This document shows, one piece after another, positions 1-7,210 of a DNA stretch of 64,000 nucleotides. The notes below the pieces were generated by a model, which saw only the letters and a list, made by a program, of their open reading frames with translations, did not search any database and was not told the origin of the DNA. Source of the stretch: Timonella corticicola (GTDB taxonomy: Bacteria; Actinomycetota; Actinomycetes; Actinomycetales; Cellulomonadaceae); NCBI RefSeq assembly GCF_042683685.1, contig NZ_JBHUOP010000003.1, positions 545,698-609,697 of the forward strand, given 5' to 3'. A program made the position numbers and the translations under genes. Each line of letters starts with the position of its first letter. Within the stretch, counting starts at the first letter, position 1.

Positions 1-1
1 G

Positions 2-937
2 GTCGGTGTGGTGGTCGAGCGCAAGGGCGAACGCCGCGAGATCCGCGCAGCCAAGGGCGTCATCGTCGGCGCGGGTGGATTCGCCCACAACCAGGAGCGT
101 CGGGAACAATACCTACCCAGCCCGAGTAACGAGGCGTGGTCGTCGGCAAACCCCGGAGACCAGGGGGACCCGATCTTCGCCGCGGTCAACATCGGTGCTG
201 GCCTCGGAGTAATGGACGATGCCTGGTGGGGTCCGAGTTCTTTTGATCCCGAGACCGGTAAGCCATCGTTCCTGGTGTCCGAGCGCTCGTTCCCGCACTG
301 CATCATCGTGGACGCAAACGGTCGGCGCTTCATGAATGAGTCCGCCTCCTACGTGGACTGCGGCCACTGGCAGTACGACCACAACAAGGAGGTTCCGGCC
401 ATCCCCGCTTGGTTGATCATGGAGTCCCGACACCGCAACTCCTATCCGTTCGGCTTTGCCCTGCCGCGCATGACCCCGCAGAAGATGATCGATTCCGGGT
501 ACCTGGTCAAGGCAGACACCCTTGAGGAACTCGCCGCCAAGATTGGCGTGGACCCTGCCGGGTTGGTCGATGAGGCCGCGAAGTTCTCCGAGTATGCTCG
601 CACGGGCAAGGATGAGGAATTCAACCGCGGCGACTCTGCTTATGACCACGTGTACTCCGACCCGCGGGTCACGCCAAACCCCAACCTCGGTGCCATTGAG
701 AAGGGGCCGTTCTTCGCCACGAAGATCTACCCCGGCGACCTTGGCACCAAGGGTGGAATCCTGACCGATGAGTTCGCGCGTGCCATCCGTGAGGATGGGA
801 CCGTCATCCCCGGTCTGTATGCGGCGGGAAACTCGTCCGCCTCGGTTATGGGCAATCGTTACCCCGGCCCCGGTTCCACGATTGGCCCCGCAATGACGTT
901 CGGATACGTTGCGGCCCAGCACGTTTCGGGCAACTAG
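2..937 (+). CDS. FAD-dependent 3-ketosteroid dehydrogenase-like flavoprotein (5' truncated)
   Basis: The C-terminal 311 residues of a flavoprotein of the fumarate reductase/3-oxosteroid 1-dehydrogenase superfamily; the start and the N-terminal FAD-binding fold lie before the window. Visible motifs are GVIVGAGGFAHN, GDPIFAAVNIGAGLG, GGILTDEFARAI and, near the C-terminus, AAGNSSASVMGNRYPGPGST followed by IGPAMTFGY. The last pair is the FAD-contacting loop typical of KstD-type enzymes. Such enzymes act in the cytosol and introduce a double bond into ring A of 3-ketosteroids, but relatives accept other substrates, so the substrate is unproven. No steroid catabolism genes are seen nearby. The TAG stop is followed at once by a GGCTCGTCGTCAAT sequence related to the 14-mer repeat family of this window. 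Confidence 0.8.
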   Translation, partial: VGVVVERKGERREIRAAKGVIVGAGGFAHNQERREQYLPSPSNEAWSSANPGDQGDPIFAAVNIGAGLGVMDDAWWGPSSFDPETGKPSFLVSERSFPHCIIVDANGRRFMNESASYVDCGHWQYDHNKEVPAIPAWLIMESRHRNSYPFGFALPRMTPQKMIDSGYLVKADTLEELAAKIGVDPAGLVDEAAKFSEYARTGKDEEFNRGDSAYDHVYSDPRVTPNPNLGAIEKGPFFATKIYPGDLGTKGGILTDEFARAIREDGTVIPGLYAAGNSSASVMGNRYPGPGSTIGPAMTFGYVAAQHVSGN

Positions 938-959
938 GCTCGTCGTCAATAAATGCTTG

Positions 960-1382
960 CTACGCCTGCGTGCCGCTGCCGTCGATGTTGACCATCCAAC
1001 TGACCCCAAAGCGATCCACAAACGAGCCGTATGTGTCACCCCATGGTGCGCGTGCGAGTTGTTCGGTGATCGTGCCGCCCACGCTCAACTGCCCATACAG
1101 ATCGGTCAGGCGAGCTTCGTCGTCGCCCTCGAGCATGATCGACACCCCGCTAATCGGGGCTGATTCCATGGAACCGGGGGTGTCCGCGGCCATAAGCCGG
1201 AAGCCGTGCTCTGTGATGATCGAGCCGTGCATGAGCTTGTCCGCATCCGCCGGATCGTCTGATGCCTGGAACTCGGCATACGTCACCACGGACAGCTTCC
1301 CACCAAGGGCAGAGTGGTAAAAGGTCAGAGCCTCACGGGCTTGACCAGAAAAATTGATGTAGGTGCTCAGATGCGATGCCAT
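960..1382 (-). CDS. VOC family (glyoxalase/PhnB-like) protein
   Basis: A 140-residue protein beginning MASHLSTYINFSGQAREAL, with YHSALGGKL early and a C-terminal WGDTYGSFVDRFGVSWMVNI block. This is the arrangement of PhnB/3-demethylubiquinone-methyltransferase-like members of the vicinal oxygen chelate superfamily. These are cytosolic paired beta-alpha-beta-beta-beta proteins, often of unknown substrate. The ATG at 1382 is chosen because the family start matches there and the N-terminal extension possible upstream is not conserved-looking; a weak AGG lies upstream. It converges with the flavoprotein gene, 22 bases apart, and is divergent from the mntP-like gene. The function beyond the fold is not predictable. 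Confidence 0.8.
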   Translation of the reverse strand: MASHLSTYINFSGQAREALTFYHSALGGKLSVVTYAEFQASDDPADADKLMHGSIITEHGFRLMAADTPGSMESAPISGVSIMLEGDDEARLTDLYGQLSVGGTITEQLARAPWGDTYGSFVDRFGVSWMVNIDGSGTQA

Positions 1383-1564
1383 GCGATTGCCTAACTCGTG
1401 AGTGCGAAACCGTACCCTTGAATTGTGGCGCGGAACGGGGGAATACGCGCGAGCAAAAAGGCGAGTTCGACTGCCCAAACTCTGACCTCATAAGGCCCGA
1501 ATCATGGGATCTTCAGATTCTGCGAATCTGTTGTTGTACTCGTTTGTCGACCCCGGGATATCTC

Positions 1565-2302
1565 ATGTCTTTCGCAGGTCTACTGCTCATCGCTCTCGCC
1601 GTGTCCGCAGATGCCTTTGCCGTTGCGCTGACGATGGGCGTGAAGATGCGCACCTTCGCATGGCGCTACGTGCTGACGATTGCGCTCGTGTTTGGTGGGT
1701 TCCAGGCACTCATGCCGTTGATCGGCTGGTTCCTCGGCGACAACTTCCTTCAATACATGGAAGCAATCGACCACTGGATCGCGTTTGGTCTACTACTCGC
1801 CGTGGGTGGACACATGCTGTGGGCTGCCTTCCGTCCGGACGAGGAAGAATGTGCACTGTGCGTGGGACAGTGTAGGTGCGACAAGGTATTGGGCGATGTC
1901 GGTGCCGCTGACCCTACGGGCGCCGGGGCGAAAATCGAGGATGCACCCGTTGACGAGGCAACCATCAGTAGCCAAAGCATGGGTGCGGTTAGGGTTGCGA
2001 CGGCGCAGGACACCGTTGCGCGTACGGAAACCGCATACCCGAAACTCGCAATCGGCACCCTGCTGATGCTCGGTGTCGCAGAGTCAATTGACGCACTCGC
2101 AGTGGGAATCACCTTCCCTGTCGCCGGCGTGAACGTATGGGCCGGAATAGCTCTCATAGGTGTCGTGACGACCCTATTGAGCGCGCTCGCCGTCTGGTTG
2201 GGACATAAACTCGGAACGAAATTCTCCCAAGTGGCAGAAATTCTCGGAGGCTCCATTCTTATTGCCATTGGCATTCAGATATTGATTCAACACATCGGGT
2301 GA
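1565..2302 (+). CDS. mntP: MntP-type manganese efflux pump with an enlarged Cys-containing loop
   Basis: A 245-residue membrane protein. It has the MntP core: LLIALAVSADAFAVALTMG with the conserved SxDAxAV in the first helix, then a FGGFQALMPLIGWFLG helix, and a second-half repeat GVAESIDALAVGITF carrying the second Asp. MntP exports Mn(II) across the cytoplasmic membrane. Typical MntP proteins are about 190 residues; here the central cytosolic loop (about residues 92-158) is some 50-60 residues longer and contains ECALCVGQCRCD, four Cys in 11 residues, a possible metal-binding or redox site. The ATG at 1565 is used because the first helix starts there. No convincing yybP-ykoY riboswitch was recognised in the 180 bases upstream. 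Confidence 0.88.
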   Translation: MSFAGLLLIALAVSADAFAVALTMGVKMRTFAWRYVLTIALVFGGFQALMPLIGWFLGDNFLQYMEAIDHWIAFGLLLAVGGHMLWAAFRPDEEECALCVGQCRCDKVLGDVGAADPTGAGAKIEDAPVDEATISSQSMGAVRVATAQDTVARTETAYPKLAIGTLLMLGVAESIDALAVGITFPVAGVNVWAGIALIGVVTTLLSALAVWLGHKLGTKFSQVAEILGGSILIAIGIQILIQHIG

Positions 2303-2514
2303 AAAACGGGACTTTGGTCCCATCCCGAGGCTTGCTGAATCTTTACTCGTGAAACATCCTTAACCTCGGCGTTTAGCGTTTGCCCTGCGCTATTCGGTAA
2401 GCACCGAAAGATATAACGATGTAAAAAGTGCTGATGCGCGGACTCAACTTTTTCTCTAGGCTGACGATAAGAACACTGAGACACAAGAAAAAGAGCGAGT
2501 TTCGAGGGGGTCTC

Positions 2515-4017
2515 ATGATCCTGCGCGCCATTGGACGACGTGCAGCCGAAGTGGTCGAAGATGGCATTGGAAGCCGACACAAGACTTCGGCAGTACGCAG
2601 ACGCGTATCCGGGTTAACAATCGCTGCGCTCGTGGCGACTCTCATGGTTGCCGTACCGGCAACCTCACCTGCACACGCTGCCACGCAATCACAAGCGCAA
2701 AAGCATCATAAGGACATCAAGACCATATTTGATGGCACAAACGCCATCAGAAAAGCAGTCAGCGCCCCCGCACTGAAGTACGACGTACGCATTACCGTGG
2801 TGTCTTACGACTGGTCCGCCTCCATGGCGCAAAAAAACCAGATGGCGCACAACCCGAACTACTCCAAGCAGATTCCAAGTAAATGGACCCGAGCGGGTGA
2901 AAACGTTGCCTATGCGTGCGGTTACGGAAGTAAATCCGCACAGGTGATCGTCGACAACTGGAAGGCCTCCCCTGGACACTACAGCAACCTGATTGGGGAC
3001 TTCACTTCGATCGGTATCGGCGTGTACTGGGACGGGAACTGCATGTGGGCAACCCAAAACTTCGGTAAATATGCGAATGCCCCCGCGTACACCCTGCCCG
3101 CGAAGTCCGGTGCAACCTCCTCTTTGGTCACCACGAAGAGCGTCGACCATTCAGCCAAGTACAAGAAGGAAATCGCGGCAGCGAAGAAAGCCGCGGAAGC
3201 CGCTGAAAAGTCTAGAAAAGCCGCACACAAGGCACTCGCCACGGCAAAGAAGTCTCGTGACACCGCCAAAAAGTATGCGACCTCGACCCGGACCACGGCC
3301 AAGACTCGTGCAGAACACAAGAAGGCCGCAGCCGAGTACAACAGGGCACACGCTGACTACAAAGCAACCCGCACTCAAGCAAACCGAGCCAAGAACGCCT
3401 ACGCAAAGGTTCGAACTCACGCCAAGGCGGGCAAGACCAACAGCGTGAAGTCTGAACTAAAGAAGGCGCAGACAGCACAAAAGGCCGCAAAGACCTCCGA
3501 GAAGCGAACGATCACGCACCGCAAGAACGTTCAGAAGTTCACGGCCAACGCGAGTAAGTTCCGTAAGGCCTCGCGGGTCACAGTCTCGGCCGCCAACGCG
3601 ACTGCCATGAGGAAAGACGTGGTTGCCGCACAGAAGGCTCGCAACGCTGCCGAGAAGTCCCGGAAGGCCGCGCACAAGGCGCTCACCACGGCAAAGAAGT
3701 CTCGTGACACCGCCAAAAAGTACGCGACCTCCAACAAGGCAACTGCCCGCACCAAGTCCCAATACAAAAAAGCCGTTGCCGAGTACAAGCGAGCGAATGC
3801 CGACTATAAGGCAACCAAAACTGCAGCCAGCCGGGCCAAAAAAGCCTATAACGCTGCGGTAAGGTCCGAAAATGCAGGCAATGTAAAACGTGTGAAAACC
3901 GAACTGAAAAAGGCGGGGGCCGCTGCCAAATCCGCGAAGACCTCGCAGAAGCGTACGACCGTACACCGCGAGAACGTTCGGAAATTCACCGCAAACGCCA
4001 AGAAGGCGCTGCGATAG
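2515..4017 (+). CDS. Secreted CAP-domain protein with two long Ala/Lys-rich repeats
   Basis: A 500-residue protein. The ATG at 2515 follows a GAGGGGG ribosome site. A long basic N-region is followed by a hydrophobic helix and AxA cleavage site (ATSPAHA-AT, about residue 55), so it is predicted to be secreted. Residues about 60-190 form a CAP/SCP-PR1 domain: SASMAQKNQMAHN, RAGENVAYACGYG, DNWKASPGHYSNLIG and ATQNFGKYA are the family signatures (two His, GEN Glu, TQ-FG). From about 218 to the end there are two copies of a 149-residue-spaced, Ala/Lys/Arg-rich, helix-forming segment; shared cores include EKSRKAAHKAL and TAKKSRDTAKKYATS. The tail is strongly cationic, suggesting cell-wall or polyanion binding (inference). 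CAP proteins of bacteria are mostly of unknown activity. Confidence 0.85.
   Translation: MILRAIGRRAAEVVEDGIGSRHKTSAVRRRVSGLTIAALVATLMVAVPATSPAHAATQSQAQKHHKDIKTIFDGTNAIRKAVSAPALKYDVRITVVSYDWSASMAQKNQMAHNPNYSKQIPSKWTRAGENVAYACGYGSKSAQVIVDNWKASPGHYSNLIGDFTSIGIGVYWDGNCMWATQNFGKYANAPAYTLPAKSGATSSLVTTKSVDHSAKYKKEIAAAKKAAEAAEKSRKAAHKALATAKKSRDTAKKYATSTRTTAKTRAEHKKAAAEYNRAHADYKATRTQANRAKNAYAKVRTHAKAGKTNSVKSELKKAQTAQKAAKTSEKRTITHRKNVQKFTANASKFRKASRVTVSAANATAMRKDVVAAQKARNAAEKSRKAAHKALTTAKKSRDTAKKYATSNKATARTKSQYKKAVAEYKRANADYKATKTAASRAKKAYNAAVRSENAGNVKRVKTELKKAGAAAKSAKTSQKRTTVHRENVRKFTANAKKALR
3175..4014 (+). repeat. Two tandem coding repeats in the CAP protein gene
   Basis: Copy 1 begins near 3175 and copy 2 near 3625; equivalent positions (for example 3211 and 3658) are 447 bases apart, exactly 149 codons. 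A stretch around 3241-3275 and 3688-3722 is nearly identical at DNA level, while flanking codons differ at third positions, so this is an old in-frame duplication still under protein-level constraint. Confidence 0.85.
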
Positions 4018-4043
4018 AAGTCAGCTTTTGGCGGATGGACATG

Positions 4044-4083
4044 CCGCTCGTGTTCGCGAAGATGCGTTCACGGACACGAGCGG
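4044..4083 (+). terminator. Hairpin downstream of the CAP gene
   Basis: Perfect 10-base inverted repeat CCGCTCGTGT / ACACGAGCGG with a 20-base loop, starting 27 bases after the CAP stop codon. No T-tract follows, so it could be a Rho-dependent or pausing terminator; this is inference. Confidence 0.5.
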
Positions 4084-4268
4084 TTCCCAGGTTGAGAAAG
4101 TCTGTGTGGGGCTTGGCTCAGCCGACTGCTTCAGCCTTCCGGCGGGTTGCCCTGCTCGTGATGTGTGCTGTTATCAGCGCTGTGATCGGAATTACGCAGG
4201 TGCGGGTTGGGCTATTTCTCTCCACTCCCGTAAACTTAACGAGTCGCATCGCCGGGAGGCGGAAGCAT

Positions 4269-4344
4269 GGGGCTATGGCGCAATTGGTAGCGCACCTGCT
4301 TTGCAAGCAGGGGGTTAGGGGTTCGAGTCCCCTTAGCTCCACCA
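4269..4344 (+). tRNA. tRNA-Ala (anticodon TGC)
   Basis: A complete cloverleaf: acceptor GGGGCTA paired with TAGCTCC (one G-T pair), D arm GCGC-AATTGGTA-GCGC, anticodon arm CCTGC-TTTGCAA-GCAGG giving anticodon TGC, T arm AGGGG-TTCGAGT-CCCCT, discriminator A and an encoded CCA at 4342-4344. In Mycobacterium tRNA-Ala also lies between gyrA and ppiA; here about 21 kb separates it from ppiA. Confidence 0.97.
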
Positions 4345-4511
4345 TTGAATACTTGCCAGTAACACCTGACATCAACAGACGTCTGATATTGGTGCACGGG
4401 CGACAGTTGGTTCTATGAACTGGTTCGCCACCATTCCCCAACCTATCTCTGATGACATGCAGACGGCACTCAATAAACGTCAAACACTCATCGAAGCCCG
4501 TGCCTTATGGC

Positions 4512-4949
4512 TCAGGTACGATGCGAGGGACGCCGAGGCCCCGTGGACCAGAGCGCTGCGGCGATGAGGGGGATCTGGAACGGGAGCCGGAGGAGCCGTT
4601 TGGTGTTGGTGTCGAGCCCGAAGCCATCGCGTTGGTTCTTCCACTGTGAGATGTTGCCGGGGAAGACTGCGACGAAGAACGCCGCGACGATCTTGCCGAC
4701 GGTCTGCTTCCTCCACCCGCTCATGAGGGTGGCGCCGAGTCCAATCTCCACAAAACCTGAGGCGAGGACGGTGGTGTCCTCTTTGATCGGCAACCCTTGC
4801 GGCACCTGGGCGCGGAACTCCTCACGCGCGAAGGTCAAGTGGCTGAGGCCGGCGAGAGCCAGCGCGCTCCCCAGGATCAATCGGACGGCGGTTCGACCAG
4901 GATACCGTGCTCCAGCAGGCTGCGAGGTTTGCAGAGAACGGTCAGGCAT
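4512..4949 (-). CDS. DoxX-like membrane protein
   Basis: A 145-residue, four-helix membrane protein. Helix 1 contains LILGSALALAGLSHLTF followed by AREEFRAQVPQGLP, the helix/amphipathic-turn pattern of DoxX/YphA-type proteins; helix 2 is TTVLASGFVEIGLGATLM, helix 3 GKIVAAFFVAVFPG, helix 4 PFQIPLIAAALW. Its ATG lies inside the last codons of the glutathione peroxidase gene (8-base overlap), so the two are translationally coupled. DoxX proteins are often linked to oxidant and thiol stress (in mycobacteria with SodA and SseA), which fits this operon. The exact biochemical role is unknown. Confidence 0.75.
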   Translation of the reverse strand: MPDRSLQTSQPAGARYPGRTAVRLILGSALALAGLSHLTFAREEFRAQVPQGLPIKEDTTVLASGFVEIGLGATLMSGWRKQTVGKIVAAFFVAVFPGNISQWKNQRDGFGLDTNTKRLLRLPFQIPLIAAALWSTGPRRPSHRT

Positions 4950-5436
4950 GGTTGCTCACGGTCCAGTCTTCGATTGCGGCGAGGATCTCGGGTGCGTCAG
5001 GTTTCGTGCGCGGACGGAAGCGCTTGACTCGACCGTCGGGGTGGATCAGGAACTTCTCGAAGTTCCACGATACCTTTCCGGCTTTGCCGTCCCCGTCCGG
5101 GACCGTGGTCAACTGTTGGTATAGGGGGTGGGCCTTCTTACCGTTGACTTTCACCTTCTCCGTCATTGGAAAGGTGACGCCCCAGGTGGTCGAACAGTAC
5201 TCCGCAATCGATTCGGACGAGCCGAGTTCTTGGAGGAACTGGTTGCTGGGGAACCCGATCACGGTGAACCCGCGGTCGGCGTACTGGCGCTGTAGCGCTT
5301 CGAGTTGCTCGTACTGCGGGGCGAGTCCGCACCGCGAGGCAACGTTCACCACGAGGGCGACCTTCCCTGCGGTGAGTGCACCGAACGTGGTCGTGGTTCC
5401 GTCGAGGGTGGTTACTTGGATGTCCGAGAGTTCCAT
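4942..5436 (-). CDS. Glutathione peroxidase-family thiol peroxidase
   Basis: A 164-residue Cys-type GPx. NVASRCGLAPQYEQLE carries the peroxidatic Cys (about residue 36), FPSNQF the catalytic Gln, and SWNFEKFLI the catalytic Trp/Asn, completing the tetrad. The usual FPCNQF Cys is Ser here, while EYCSTTWGVTFPM keeps the Cys used as the resolving residue in many thioredoxin-dependent GPx proteins (family knowledge). It most likely reduces hydroperoxides with thioredoxin or another low-molecular-weight thiol. The ATG at 5436 has an upstream GGAGAAG site. It overlaps the regulator gene by 25 bases and the DoxX gene by 8 bases: a three-gene operon. Confidence 0.9.
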   Translation of the reverse strand: MELSDIQVTTLDGTTTTFGALTAGKVALVVNVASRCGLAPQYEQLEALQRQYADRGFTVIGFPSNQFLQELGSSESIAEYCSTTWGVTFPMTEKVKVNGKKAHPLYQQLTTVPDGDGKAGKVSWNFEKFLIHPDGRVKRFRPRTKPDAPEILAAIEDWTVSNHA

Positions 5437-5954
5437 GGGTGTTCTTCTCCTTCGATTGGTCCGGTGCGGTTCGTCTGTGCCGCCGCATCGACGAGCCCGG
5501 CCGTCAGTGGACGCTCCCGGGCAAAGCCTTGCACGTTGCTTCGCAGCGACCTCAGCCGTTCGGCCAGGTCCTGTGCCTCCGGTACGCTCACCCCGAGGGC
5601 CTGGGTAACGCATGATTCGAGCCAGTCAAGTTCTCCACGTAGACGCACCGCCTTCGCAGTGGCGCGTACCTGGATGCGTCTGCGATCCGTTGGATCGATG
5701 GCGCGTTCGATCAGCCCGGCACTCTGCATGCGTCCCAGCAGGCCGGCGACGCTGCTGGAGTCTAGACTCAATGCCTCAGCGATCCCACCAGGGGTCTGTT
5801 CGCCATCGCGCCACAGCACGCCGAGAACCATGAGTTGCTGAAAACTTACCCCCCACGGGGCGAGGAGGTCGCGGTAGAGCTGAACGGTGGCCTGCGCCGT
5901 CGAATACAGGGCATGGCATAACACGTCGTCGATGTTGCGCTCGTTCGCATCCAT
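5412..5954 (-). CDS. MarR/OhrR-like peroxide-responsive regulator
   Basis: A 180-residue winged-helix MarR-family repressor. The N-terminus DDVLCHALYSTAQATVQLYR followed by DLLAPWGVSFQQLMVLGVLW matches the first helices of OhrR, including the single reactive Cys (residue 13) and the Tyr residues that in OhrR hydrogen-bond and sense it. The wing region is LLGRMQSAGLIERAIDPTDRRR. In OhrR organic hydroperoxides oxidise this Cys and release DNA. The gene is first in an operon with a glutathione peroxidase and DoxX, rather than the usual ohr. An imperfect palindrome lies 23 bases upstream of its ATG, so autoregulation is likely. The C-terminal 25 residues beyond the DNA-binding fold are not conserved-looking and overlap the peroxidase start. 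Confidence 0.82.
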   Translation of the reverse strand: MDANERNIDDVLCHALYSTAQATVQLYRDLLAPWGVSFQQLMVLGVLWRDGEQTPGGIAEALSLDSSSVAGLLGRMQSAGLIERAIDPTDRRRIQVRATAKAVRLRGELDWLESCVTQALGVSVPEAQDLAERLRSLRSNVQGFARERPLTAGLVDAAAQTNRTGPIEGEEHPWNSRTSK

Positions 5955-5976
5955 GTACTAAAGAATGGCACACGAA

Positions 5977-5994
5977 TATCTTTGATACAAGATA
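5977..5994 (-). promoter_or_regulatory. Candidate MarR/OhrR operator and promoter
   Basis: TATCTTTGA-TACAAGATA is an imperfect 18-base palindrome (outer 6 bases perfectly symmetric) located 23-40 bases upstream of the regulator ATG. On the minus strand a TTGTAT at its left edge and CATTCT 17 bases later could be the -35 and -10, so the operator would cover the -35. Inference from position and symmetry. Confidence 0.5.
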
Positions 5995-6079
5995 CTTTTG
6001 GCTGCGACGGTTTCGGCCCGCTTCGTCTGGTCGGTGCACGTTCAATGTACGGCAAGGTGTGGGTGGTAGAGTGATGCTC

Positions 6080-6145
6080 ATGAGTACTGGCTACTGCGCG
6101 CCCTTCATGGGCTGCGTGTTTACCGTTCGCGACCGCCGCGCCTGA
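6080..6145 (+). CDS. Putative erm leader peptide (21 residues)
   Basis: A small frame reading MSTGYCAPFMGCVFTVRDRR plus a final Ala, then TGA; an in-frame ATG two codons earlier at 6074 is an alternative start. It ends 132 bases before the erm ATG. The sequence VRDRRA contains an Arg-X-Arg element, the +X+ pattern that macrolides use to arrest ribosomes on several known erm leaders. A TAGAGT at 6067-6072 is correctly spaced to start a leaderless transcript at the ATG at 6080, which is common in actinobacteria. Too short for similarity to be judged; called from position, arrest-like motif and downstream RNA pairing. Confidence 0.5.
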   Translation: MSTGYCAPFMGCVFTVRDRRA

Positions 6146-6181
6146 CGGCGCTGGCGCTTCTGTCGTCTTCACGCGCCGACT

Positions 6182-6274
6182 CGGGGATTCCCTCTTGCAC
6201 CCCGGCAGCGTGTCGTAACTAGTCAACCCCCTTTATGACGCATGCTCGGGGTGCTCCGTCCTACCTCGGAGTAC
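6182..6274 (+). promoter_or_regulatory. Attenuator-like RNA in front of erm
   Basis: Mutually exclusive pairings can be drawn. Segment 1 (6182-6186, CGGGG) pairs with 2 (6200-6204, CCCCG). Segment 2 extended (6198-6204, CACCCCG) pairs with 3 (6247-6253, CGGGGTG). Segment 3 shifted (6251-6258, GTGCTCCG) pairs with 4 (6267-6274, CGGAGTAC, one G-U). The 3:4 hairpin has an 8-base loop and buries the GGAG ribosome site of the erm ATG at 6278. This resembles ermC-type translational attenuation, but the link from leader stalling to segment 1 is not proven. Confidence 0.55.
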
Positions 6275-6277
6275 TCA

Positions 6278-7069
6278 ATGCGGAAACGTTCCGTTCACGG
6301 CGGCCGACACGAACTCGGCCAGAACTTCCTCGTCCACCGACCAACGATCACGAAGATTATTGACCTAATCGCTGAGACCGACGGTCCAATCCTGGAGATC
6401 GGCGCTGGAGACGGTGCTCTCACCGTGCCTTTGGCGGCGCTGGGTCGTCCGTTGCGTGCGATAGACATCGATGGACATCGCATCGCGCGGCTGCGACGCC
6501 GACTCCCGGGCAATGACATCGAGCAGGCAGATGCGCTGCACGAGCCCCTCGACCGCGCGGTGATCGTCGGCAACCTCCCTTTTCATCTCACGACACCACT
6601 GTTGCGTCGTCTGCTCGACGCCTCGGCGTGGAACCACGCGATTGTGCTGACGCAATGGGAGGTCGCACGCAAGCGCGCTGGAGTCGGAGGAGCGACAATG
6701 ATGACCGCTCAGGCGGCACCGTGGTTCACCTTCGAGTTGCACGGCCGCGTGCCAGCGTACGGGTTCACGCCACAACCCAGCATCGACGGTGGCGTGCTGG
6801 CAATCCGTCGGCGCGATATACCTCTTGTCACCGACGTCGACCAACGCAACTACGCAAGCTTCGTGCACGGCATCTTCACGGGTCGTGGTCGCGGGGTCGC
6901 GGACATTCTCCGCCAGCGCTCCGTTTGCGACCCCAGGACGATCAAGCACGTTCTGGATCAATCCTCGACGAACCAGAACGCTCTTCCTCGCGACCTTTCA
7001 GCCGACCAGTGGGCCGCGTTGTGGAAGGCCCTCGGTTCTGCTCGAAATCGTCGGAAGGGCAACTCGTGA
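6278..7069 (+). CDS. erm: Erm-family 23S rRNA (adenine-N6) methyltransferase
   Basis: A 263-residue Rossmann methyltransferase. GRHELGQNFLV matches the N-terminus of Erm proteins, LEIGAGDGALT is the S-adenosylmethionine motif I, GNLPFHLTTPLLRRLL is the catalytic motif IV (N-L-P-F), and QWEVARKRAGVGGATMMTAQ plus PWFTFELHGRVP are characteristic of the actinobacterial Erm(X)-like group. These enzymes dimethylate or monomethylate A2058 of 23S rRNA and give macrolide-lincosamide-streptogramin B resistance; activity here is inferred. The ATG at 6278 has a GGAG site 7 bases upstream that lies in a hairpin; an upstream in-frame ATG at 6242 would destroy the leader arrangement. It is monocistronic; the next gene has its own start region. 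Confidence 0.9.
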   Translation: MRKRSVHGGRHELGQNFLVHRPTITKIIDLIAETDGPILEIGAGDGALTVPLAALGRPLRAIDIDGHRIARLRRRLPGNDIEQADALHEPLDRAVIVGNLPFHLTTPLLRRLLDASAWNHAIVLTQWEVARKRAGVGGATMMTAQAAPWFTFELHGRVPAYGFTPQPSIDGGVLAIRRRDIPLVTDVDQRNYASFVHGIFTGRGRGVADILRQRSVCDPRTIKHVLDQSSTNQNALPRDLSADQWAALWKALGSARNRRKGNS

Positions 7070-7210
7070 AGCCCTAGGAACTCATGAGGGCTCATGGATC
7101 TTTCGCCTTTCCTCAAGAATCTCACAGGAATGGCAAAGCCATTCCATAGACCATCTCTTTACTGTTGGGGCATCACAACGTTTCCAGCGAGACGAGAGGG
7201 ACTGAGGACA

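Noticed and set aside
113..1039. Long minus-strand frame opposite the flavoprotein gene
   Set aside because: Shadow of the plus-strand gene, whose protein shows clear FAD-enzyme motifs; the minus frame has no domain and runs over the VOC gene end.
1383..1564. Possible yybP-ykoY (Mn) riboswitch before mntP
   Set aside because: The expected gene context is right, but I could not find the conserved paired loops by eye. A covariance-model search with the yybP-ykoY family would settle it.
4035..4418. 127-codon frame with a hydrophobic stretch
   Set aside because: It reads through the tRNA-Ala gene and the hairpin after the CAP gene and has no ribosome site.
4118..4483. Minus-strand frame over tRNA-Ala
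   Set aside because: It contains the antisense of the tRNA (GLEPLTPCLQSR), a common false gene pattern.
6242..6277. Upstream ATG giving a 12-residue longer Erm
   Set aside because: The ATG at 6278 has the ribosome site and matches Erm N-termini; the extension overlaps the attenuator stems.
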